From Amblyomma americanum (Eukaryota; Arthropoda; Arachnida; Ixodida; Ixodidae): a DNA stretch of 64,000 nt. Numbering within the stretch: position 1 is the first letter of the stretch; each line of letters starts with the position of its first letter. Positions 56,235 to 64,000 of the stretch are shown piece by piece. The DNA lies in assembly GCF_052857255.1 (NCBI RefSeq), contig NC_135505.1, positions 60,059,149-60,123,148 of the forward strand, in the 5' to 3' direction. Both the position numbers and the translations under genes were made by a program. The notes below the pieces were generated by a model. That model did no database searches. It worked only from the letters and a program-made list of their open reading frames with translations, and had not been told where the DNA came from.

Positions 56235-58118
56235 TCATCTGCTGAGGCTGTCCAGCACCCGTGATGCTGGGAACACTCCGTTTTCAGTGACGATGCCTCC
56301 GGTGATGAGCTCGGCCGGGGTGACGTCAAAGGCCGGGTTCCAACACTTGATGTCTGCAAGTGCGACAAACACACCAGTGCTGTTTTGTCCTGGTGGAATT
56401 TACGTTCTACGGTCATGTATAACAAAGCATTTTTTGTTAGCCATTTTGGACAATAGTATACTGTTAAAGACTACAATAAATAATATACGCACTACAACTG
56501 GCAAACAAATACAAAACGATGCTTCTAGAATCGGCACTAGTAATGGCATAGATCTGGGTGTATCGCAAATGGTGCAATGACGGCATCCAAGCTGCTGCAG
56601 ACAGTGTTTCTGATCTAGCAAATGCCTGACATAAGATGTCTAATCCTGTTACCAGTACACTATAAATAGAATAATCGCTCGTTAAAATTAAGGCACAATT
56701 GAGTCTGATCTTATTTCAGAATTTAGACAGTATACACAATTCTCTCTGGACAGGGCTAAAACATGACACACGAGGTCACCTGACTATGCCCTAGTGCCGG
56801 TGCTTGGTCACTGCAGCACCTGCTGAGCATTGCCAATGGGCACACGAAAAGGAACACTGGAGAGGTTTCTGCAATGCCTTTGGCAGCGATGTACTATTCT
56901 AGGCAAAAGTAAGAGACCCCCCCCCCCCACTCTCCAGGTTCCGACCTCTGCCTCTGTGTGTGTGGCCGCCACCTGACAATGCACTTCTGGTTTTGAGAAG
57001 AGCCCACTGCGCTGGTCTCGACCCCAGAAGTGCTTTGCAGGTGGCGCCCACACACACAGAGGCAGAGGTTGGAACCTGGAGAGAGGGGGGGGGGTCTGTT
57101 ACTTTTGACTATGGTAGTATGCTCTACCTGCCACTAGGCTTTAGTTAGTTGGGTTGGCTTCTCCGCATGATGGCGATGTGGTGTGGAAAATCGGTACGAG
57201 AGACCGGAGGTCACCCTCAAGCATACCCCAAGTTCACCTCGTCACACAATTCCACAGCGCAAGCACTGCCAGCATGCAGATGCTAAGGCTGCGCAGCTGA
57301 CCTGTCTCTGCATGCGGAAAGTGATCGAAGAGTGCCATTGGGAAAAGCGCCACTTGCAGGTGCACGGCACACAGTTCAACATATCAAACAACCGGCGAAA
57401 TTGCAGTTCGATATATAGCGCAACTTCTGTCTACATTCACGAGTTTTCAAGGGGATAATCTGTGCGTGTGATATACAGTTAAACCTCGATTTAGCGAAGT
57501 CGGTAACAACGCACTCGTCTCGAGTTTTGGTTTTTCGGTCATGATCCTCTTGTAAGTGCCCCAAGCACACTGCAGATACGTCGCGTTCCGCCGCTGTCAG
57601 CACTGCCATGCCATCGGCCCCCTCCCTCCCTCGCATTTCCCTTAATCTTGTGTCATTCTTCGTGTCGGCGAGAATGAGGAGAGTGTCCTCCAATCACCAA
57701 CCAATGAAATGAAATCAGGCCAACCCCGCTCCTTATTTTCTGCCGTAAGCGTGAGTGTGTGTCTTTTTGCACATACGCGCATCGTCTGAGTTGGAAGCGA
57801 GGGACGGGATTCACAGCTGACGGGATGGCACTGACCTTCCAGTCCTTTTACCAAGTTTTGCGCATCCGTAAACGTGATCAACACGCTGTGCTGACTTCGA
57901 GCACAGGCAGCGCGTCATGTTGCATGAGGCAACTAAACTGCTCCACCGACCTTTGGGAGCCAGCTCGACGCCTTGTATGGCGGTCATCTCCCTTGCGGGC
58001 CTCTCCTCGATGGGGATCTCCTTGCCGGTGGGCAGGCTGGCGTCCACAGTGGTGGTGGGTGATGCCACGTAGAATGGCACGCCATGGTGCTTGGCGCAGA
58101 TGGCCAGCTGGTAGGTGC
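56235..58118 (-). CDS. MRI1: Methylthioribose-1-phosphate isomerase, last two exons
   Basis: The penultimate exon (58118-57951, 168 nt) reads [31 protein letters not shown] and [10 protein letters not shown]. The last exon (56353-56235) reads [19 protein letters not shown] and ends SRVLDSLSR before TGA. The donor GTCGGT at 57950 and acceptor TTGCAG above 56353 join in phase through a D codon. The order and spacing match the carboxy-terminal third of MRI1/MtnA, which isomerises methylthioribose-1-phosphate to methylthioribulose-1-phosphate in methionine salvage. The upstream acceptor is at 58119-58120. Earlier exons, with the active-site Cys and Asp, must lie beyond 64000, because none was found between. 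Intron sequence at 56354-57950 includes a foldback element. Confidence 0.88.
56892..57120. mobile_element. G/C-rich foldback element in the MRI1 intron
   Basis: Two arms of roughly 90 bp are inverted repeats: GGCAAAAGTAAGAGACCCCCCC on the left and the inverse of GGGGGTCTGTTACTTTTGAC on the right, continuing inward through CTCCAGGTT..GACCTCTGCCTCTGTGTGTG. The centre is about 50 bp unpaired. It has no coding capacity. It lies just beyond the segmental duplication. Confidence 0.8.
57121..57950 (-). other. MRI1 intron, remainder
   Basis: A CAGTTAAACCTCGATTTAGCGAAG at about 57476 resembles one end of a Tigger/pogo-type element, but no partner end was found. No gene is seen. Confidence 0.5.
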
Positions 58119-58120
58119 CT

Positions 58121-58739
58121 GCAAAGAGGGGAGCAGTGTCACTTAGCACGGCCAGCTTGCAGAATGAGTGTGAAAGGCACAGGTGACACAATACAAGTGG
58201 CACCCATAAATACACACTCGCTTTAGCAGTAAAAGAGGCTTCTGAAGCAGCCCAACCCTACAGGATGTATCGTCCATGGAGGTACTGGACTTGGTACTCC
58301 TCTCCAATCCCATCTCTCCGCCTGACTTTCAGCCAGCACCCAAATATCTTTTCCTTCCTTTTGAATTGCACAAAGAAACAAGCAAAACAAAAAACCCACC
58401 TAAACAACCCTAGCATTGAATAAGCCCGTGTGTCACTCCACTGTATGCAGTCAAGCTGTCAAGAGCCTGTTTTCCCAATTGCAATGGGCACGTAAGGAGC
58501 AATTTACACACATCTGCCCTGATTTCTCAATGTTAAAGGCTTCCAAATCTTCACAGCAACGTTGTCTTTGCCCTGAAGAATTGGGGAACCACACTTAATT
58601 ATTTCAATTTGTGCACTAGCATATCGTACTTCCAAATTGGCACTAGTTCTTGATGCCAGTAAAATTATGCCCAGGCTGTGTATGTCCACTGGTCGCTTAA
58701 TCCCTGGAACAATGAGATCTCTCCATTAAACTTATTTCT
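58121..58739 (-). other. Upstream MRI1 intron, left part
   Basis: No further MRI1 exon or other coding sequence is recognised. Confidence 0.5.
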
Positions 58740-58997
58740 TACAGAAACTACTAATGCACAATGATTTTATGTATTTTGTTGTGTTTACAGTACATTGCTC
58801 CCATTTCTTCATGTTACTACAACCTTCACATATACACTATGTTACCATTTTACATTCATTCTTGTGCTCTGCCATAATTCATGTCAATTCCGTTTTTACT
58901 TTTTGTTGTTTCGGCATTAAGTTTACTGATGATCTGCTTACCCATTCCTGGAATAGCCCCACATAGGGGCTGTAGTATGAGTAAATAAATAAAATCA
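58740..58997 (+). mobile_element. CR1-like LINE 3' end
   Basis: The segment ends GGAATAGCCCCACATAGGGGCTG and then GTAAATAAATAAAAT, a short hairpin and an AATAAA-type tail as at the ends of CR1-like elements. No RT sequence is retained. The 5' boundary is not resolved. Confidence 0.55.
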
Positions 58998-59014
58998 CTG
59001 CCTTTGTGCACATT

Positions 59015-59215
59015 GTTTAAGGGGTCATCACCATCAGCCTAACCATGTACACTGCAGCACAAAGGCCTCTCCCATATCCCTCTAATTAACCCTGTCCAGT
59101 GCCAGCTGTGGCCACCGTATCCCTGCAAACTTTTCTATCTCATCGGCCCACCTGTCTCTCTGACACCCCCTGCTGTGCTTGCCCGCTCTCGGAATCCAGT
59201 CCGTTGTCCTAATGG
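59015..59215 (-). pseudogene. LINE carboxy-terminal fragment
   Basis: The minus strand reads RWADEIEKFAGIRWPQLAL and then NWRDMGEAFVLQC, with the plus-strand TCATCACCATCAGCC marking the tail. It is the same family as 18735-18910 and 44030-44225. Confidence 0.7.
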
Positions 59216-59817
59216 TATCTTGACTAGTCGCTTTCGAGTGCTCTAGAGCGCTATGAAAAGAGATGTTGCACTCGGCTGGTCGATGCCAAGCGCCCTTCTG
59301 TGTTCGGCCGGTTCCTTCGAAGTGTCGGCCTCCAGCGTGGCGCTCTCATGCGCCCGAAGAATTCCAAGCGACCAGATGCTACGGATCACGTGGATACTTC
59401 TCACTAATCCGAGCATAGTGTCAGCTAGCCGGCAATGCATGATGCCATGGTCACAAGTTGCGGGCAGTGAAGTGGCTTTGTGAGAGCATTTCAATGTTGT
59501 AGTACCCAAGTCCTGCACTAGCTTTAAGCCAGCAAAGTTCATCAGTATGTGCCAGAATTTTCTAATGTTTCTACATTGTGCGTAGCAGCAGTGGTCACTG
59601 CGATGTCAATGACTGCGCCAGTGGTATTTGCAAGTACAGAAAAGGCTTAGCATGAGGTACCCTGTGCGGCGCATTTACACCTGCATTTTACGCGACAGCA
59701 TATGCAGCTCATTCGGTTGAAAAGCTGTCGGCATCGTAGTAGTTGAAGTAGTAGTTGTATTTGTCGGCACTGCGCATTGGAAATATTGGGGGCTGCGTAA
59801 AAGTCAGAGGGCATGCA
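59216..59817. other. Unassigned sequence
   Basis: No recognisable gene or element was found. An open frame on each strand near 59243-59542 has no family motif. Confidence 0.45.
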
Positions 59818-59964
59818 CACTCAATGAATAAAAAAACCGTGACCTAGGCCAGGAATCGCAAAAAAATTGAGCAATCTTTTCACAAAAAAATCGAGCAACT
59901 ACTGTCTCCTGCAGCTACCGAGCCCACAGTGCTGCCTTTCCATTGTCCTTAGTGTGCTGGTGTC

Positions 59965-60787
59965 ATGCGTACCCTGTTGCTCTTGGCTGGCGATGTTGAA
60001 TCAAACCCAGGCCCCGAAAAGGTACTAGAGGAACTGAAGAAACTGTCTGATGGCCAGTCACAATTAATCGTCGAGGTCCAAAGTCTTCGAAATCAACTTA
60101 CGACTACAGTACAAGCTATTTCTGATATTAGTAGCAGGTTATCCGCCCTGGAAAATCATTATCAAGATGTTGTAACCCTATGCACCAACATGGATACAAT
60201 CTGCACTAACACTACCCAAACAGCCAATTGGATTGGATTGGAGCAAACTTTATTTGTGCCTGCAGTTGGGCGGTCGCGCGCCCCGACGAGGGCCTATGTC
60301 GTCTACGAGGTCCAAAGAAACCCGAGGTATAGAAGCTTGTTTGGATGACGCCGAAAATCGCTCGCGACTTAACAATTTAATTTTTTACAACATTAAAGAT
60401 CAGAATGCATCCGAAACATACCCCCAATTTGAAGAAACAGCCCTCCGCCTCTGCCGTGATCACTTAGACATATCCATTGACCCAAAAGAAATTGAAAGGG
60501 CTCACCGTCTCGGGCACCATTCTCCTGACCGCATTCGACCCATAGTAGTCAAATTTACATTTTTTAAAACCAAGGAGCTGATTCTTTCAGACGGCCGTAC
60601 GTTAAAAGGCACGGATTACAGCATAGGGGAGGAATTTTCACGCCCTGTCCGAGAAGCGCGAATGCACCTTGTGAAATTTGCCAAGGCTACTACCACTAAA
60701 TTTTCCTTGCGCTACAAAACCTTGTGCATCAGTTCTAAACGCTATGCCTTCGACGAGTCATCACAATCAGTACATGAAATCTCGTAG
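59965..60787 (+). pseudogene. CR1-like ORF1 with amino-terminal 2A peptide, interrupted
   Basis: ORF1 opens at the ATG 59965 (an in-frame TAG lies just upstream) with MRTLLLLAGDVESNPGP, where DVESNPGP is the 2A ribosome-skipping motif. A coiled-coil-like region follows (EELKKLSDGQSQLIVEVQSL). A small LINE fragment at about 60225-60335 breaks the frame. The remainder is open at 60340-60787, with NRSRLNNLIFYNI and a trimer/RNA-binding-type domain as in LINE ORF1 proteins. In other elements such 2A sequences act as a translational skip or signal-like leader; the effect here is unknown. Confidence 0.8.
60225..60335 (-). mobile_element. Short LINE 3' end inserted in ORF1
   Basis: Read on the minus strand, this is a GC-rich piece followed by AATAAAGTTTGCTCCAATCCAAT, a poly(A)-signal-like sequence with an (CCAAT)n-type tail. 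It separates the two halves of ORF1. Boundaries are approximate. Confidence 0.6.
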
Positions 60788-60799
60788 CATACGACTTAT

Positions 60800-63530
60800 C
60801 GTCGCGCTACTAATCTTCCTTGTTAAAGCCTTCGCGGTAAACTGCCAAATCTTTCTTTTTCTATTATCTTTACCAACATACGTAGTTTCCTCCGAAAGCG
60901 TGAACACATTTGTAATATTGTGTCATCATCTGCCAGCAATATACTACTCGTACTAACAGAACGTGGCTATCAGACGATGTCACTGATTCGGAAGTTTTAG
61001 CTGATTTACCGAATTTTAACGTTTTTCACAAGGATTGCAAGGGCTCACGAGGAGGAGGTGTTCTTATTGCCACTAACCAGCTGTTGCCTTGTTCTGTTAT
61101 TAACATCCAATCGGAGCTTGAATTACTGTGGGTAATCTGTCGTTCTGTACCACAAATCGTCATACTAGACGTCTGCTACAGACCCCCTCCAGTAGTCCAA
61201 TCTTTTCTTCACAGTTAAACGATAGTCTAAATCAAATAACTGGCAAATATCCCAATGCGCGCATTCTTCTTTTTGGTGATTTTAATTACCCATCAATCGA
61301 CTGGCTGAACCTAACATGAACAGGCAACACCGAAATGACGAACTTTGTTGACGTTTGAATTTCAATCTCACCCAGTTAGTAACTGAACCCACACACGTCA
61401 CACATGAATCCTTCAACATCCTGGACCTTATTCTAACTAATCATCCAAAAAGTTTATCATCGCTTACTTACCTCCGCGAAATTAGTGACCACAAAGTTTT
61501 ACACGCTACTTTCACTGTCATCCCGGAATCGGGCCAAAAATTTCATAAAACAATTTGCCTTTATGACAGAGGGAATTACGAAGTAATTAATAATCATTTG
61601 ATGGCGTTCTTTCCCAACTTTGATACGTGTTTCGATGATCGATCACTTGAGGAAAGCTGGCTTACTTTCAAAACTTTTCAAAACTAAAATTGCTGAACTC
61701 ACCACGAAGTTCATTCCCACCATCACATTTCGTGCCAGTCACAACAAACCATGGTTTTCAAAGCTCTTGAAAACACTCGAAAACAAAAAAAGAGACTTTT
61801 TCGTGCAGCAAAACGCAACCCGAGCGCATGCGCCTGGAACAAATATTACACAGCCGAATCCACATACCTGCAATCTATCCGTAATGCCAAACGCGATTTT
61901 TTAAAAATTGACCTGCCCAAGATCCTAACAAATAATCCGAGGAAGTTCTGGAAAGTTCTAAATCCTCAACAGGGTCTGGTCATCACATTAGCTAACCCAC
62001 TTGGCGAGATGACCAGTGGCATGGAATGTGCAAATATTTTTAACACCGCTTTCTCATCCGTCTTCACACACGAAACTGATATGCCACCTTCTACCGCAAC
62101 TGCAACTGCCAACCCGAGTTTGCATATGCCTTCAATCATGTTTTCTGTGCACGGCATTATATGTATTATTGAAAATATCAAGATGTCATCTTCTGCGGGT
62201 GCTGATAAAATCACCCCCAAGTTTCTCAAAAATACTCGCCATGCTTCCACAGCGTATCTATCCAAACTTTTTGCACAATCACTTTCCTCAGGTAGCATAC
62301 CCAGCGATTGGAAGGTGGGGAAGGTTGTTCCGGTCTTCAAATCAGGTAACAAAGAATTGCCCCTTAACTACTGCCCCATCTCTTTAACAAGTGTGCCATG
62401 TAAAATCACGGAACCTGTCATTTATTCCCACATAATGATTTTTCTTGACTCTATTAATTTCTTTCATCCTGCCCAACATGGCTTCCGTAACGACCCATCC
62501 TGCGATACACAATTGCCTATTTTCATCCATGACTTGCATGTGAACCTTGACTAACCTACAAATTGAGGCAATATTCCTGGACTTCGCGAAAGCTTTTGAC
62601 AAAGTACCTCACAAACGCTTGCTATTAAAACTTTCATGGTTGAACCTTCATCCTAACATATTAAAGTGGATAAGCGAATTCCTGGCTAACCGCACCCAGT
62701 ATGTTTAGGTTAATAACCAAGCTTCTAGTTCTCTTCCCGTAACATCAGGTGTCCCGCAAGGATCAGTCCTTGGCCTGCTATTATTTTCAATATACATTAA
62801 TGACCTACCAACGCATGTCTCTTGGAACATCCGTATTTTTGCCGATGACTGCGTCATCTATCGCACAATAACACCTCTGATCAGTTCGCCCTCCAGAATG
62901 ACTTAATCAGCATACAGGACTGGTGTAACCAATGGCTCACAGAACTAAACCCCAATAAATGTAAACTCGTGTCATTTAACCGAAAGCGTAATCCTCTCCT
63001 CTTCTCGTATAAAATCTCGCATGTCACGGTAGAATTAACTCAGACTTATAAATACCTCAGCGTAACATTGTCCAACGATCTAACCTGGAACGCGCATGTT
63101 ACAAAAGTCATATCATCCGCTAACAGAAGCCTTGGATTCTTAAAACGTCATCTACGCCATGCGCCACAAAACGTAAGTTACTTGCACACAAATCACTTGT
63201 CCGTTCTAAATTAGAATATGCCTCTGCTCTTTGCAGCCCTAACCACAATTATCTAACAAATTCCCTAGAATCAGTGCAAAGTCGAGCCACAAGATTCATA
63301 TATTTGTGCTATTCATATAATGTTAGTATATCGTCATTAAAAGCAGAGGCAGGCTTAACATCTCTAGCTTGTAGATGTCGTATCACTAGTATGTGCTTGT
63401 TTCATAGATTTTATTACAGCTCACTTCGTTACCCGCCCTACATCAATCCGCCGGCACGCATTTCCCCCCGCATTGGTCATCCCCTTCAAGTTGCCCGGCC
63501 TCGTATGTGCACTACTACATTTGCATCGTA
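60800..63530 (+). pseudogene. CR1-like ORF2 (endonuclease and RT), broken
   Basis: The endonuclease region shows GSRGGGVLIATN near 61040 and LLFGDFNYPSIDWL near 61270. The RT has SSSAGADKITPKFL and LNYCPISLTSV (61751-62554), FLDFAKAFDKVPHKR near 62580, [10 protein letters not shown] near 62745 and FADDCVIYR near 62840. The thumb continues to about 63530. Stops or frameshifts occur near 61315, 61685, 62553, 62707, 62870 and 63213. The copy is full length in outline but dead. Confidence 0.85.
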
Positions 63531-63756
63531 ATTCTTTCCACATTCAGCCACGGACTGGAACAGCCTTCCACACGACATCACCGCAATCACCTGTCCATCA
63601 ACATTTGTGAATTGTTTAGAGACCATATTTAATAGCAAATAATTTATGTACCTTACGTGTTTTCTTTGTTTATTAAATCTGATTTATACATGTAACCCAC
63701 CCCTTCTGTAACACCCCCAATCCCAGGGGCCTTTAAGGTAATAAAGTGAAGTGAAG

Positions 63757-64000
63757 TGAACAAGGGCCTTTGGCGTTTCGAGACGGGGACGCTTCCACTT
63801 CACCATGACGGCTCGACATTTGAACATGAATAAAGGCGCACCTAGTGAATGCACGGGTTTCTTAGAACCGTATCTTCGAGATCTGTACTGAGGCGTAAAT
63901 GAGTAATTATGAGCATGTAAACTACAGATGTCGGAATTAAGGAAGTACCATGCGTTTCTGATACATTTCCTCCATGCTTGGCGTGCAGTCGTAGCGCCAT
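63757..64000 (-). repeat. tRNA-like module (right half) and window end
   Basis: 63757-63855 is similar to the reverse complement of 54262-54345 (for example AGGGCCTTTGGCGTTT, CCATGACGGCTC and CTAGTGAATGCAC). The last 145 bases are unassigned. Confidence 0.6.

Larger units (their letters stand above)
59850..63758 (+). mobile_element. CR1-like non-LTR retrotransposon with a 2A-bearing ORF1
   Basis: ORF1 and ORF2 are followed by a 3' end with CCAGGGGCCTTTAAGGTAATAAA and a (GTGAA)n tail, as in CR1-type elements. It inserted into a tRNA-like module, splitting the GGTTCGATTCC B-box: GGAATCG precedes it and GAAC follows. The boundary at the 5' end is approximate. ORF2 carries several stops and frameshifts. 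Confidence 0.85.

Noticed and set aside
59243..59542. 99-codon minus-strand ORF as an upstream MRI1 exon
   Set aside because: It has none of the MRI1 residues expected before TYQLAI, and no splice site in phase.

Overview
The window looks like nuclear DNA of an ixodid (hard) tick. The evidence is tRNA-derived SINEs of the tick Ruka type, intron-rich animal genes with GT/AG splice sites, and a dense, nested load of arthropod-type transposable elements. Nothing looks bacterial, and there are no operons or CRISPR arrays. Only two ordinary host genes can be supported. A complete six-exon Ufm1-specific protease 1 gene (UFSP1-like, + strand, 17609-36935, 232 aa) reads cleanly through all its junctions. 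The 3' end of a methylthioribose-1-phosphate isomerase gene (MRI1, - strand) supplies its last two exons at 56235-58118. A second, intact copy of the MRI1 terminal exon lies 18 kb downstream at 38305-38423.

Region 1-17.4 kb is a stack of nested elements. A SINE sits inside the end of an inverted-repeat element (1-943). A degenerate I-type non-LTR retrotransposon (body 9064-14716) was split in its 5' leader by a near-intact PIF/Harbinger DNA transposon (1929-9063, 37-bp inverted repeats, TAA target duplication). The Harbinger element carries a spliced Myb/SANT-like protein gene and a convergent 412-aa DDE transposase gene. Its Myb-gene intron was itself invaded by a Penelope-like element with a GIY-YIG domain (about 4040-5358). 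A further 5'-truncated LINE (- strand, 15652-17432) stops just upstream of UFSP1.

Region 17.4-37 kb is UFSP1. Intron 3 holds SINEs and a 4.53-kb Ty3/gypsy-type LTR retrotransposon (182-bp LTRs, GTACC duplication) that landed inside one of those SINEs. Intron 4 holds a Tigger/pogo element whose 503-codon transposase is broken by one stop, with an 823-bp pogo-like non-autonomous element inside it.

Region 37-64 kb contains the MRI1 duplication, a decayed THAP-domain P-type transposon (40.2-43.3 kb) and a second, much better preserved P element (45504-51359, 8-bp duplication AGGAATGC). The second P element inserted into a 75-bp minisatellite and split it in two. Beyond it are an approximately 2.2-kb element with GGGACACTGAGGAG termini, MRI1, a foldback element, and a CR1-like LINE (about 59850-63758) whose first ORF begins with a 2A-type peptide.

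The elements behave as independent parasites of one host region. Three insertion stacks give relative ages: I, then Harbinger, then Penelope; minisatellite, then P, then pogo-like; SINE, then gypsy. Family names rest on motifs read by eye. No database search was possible.
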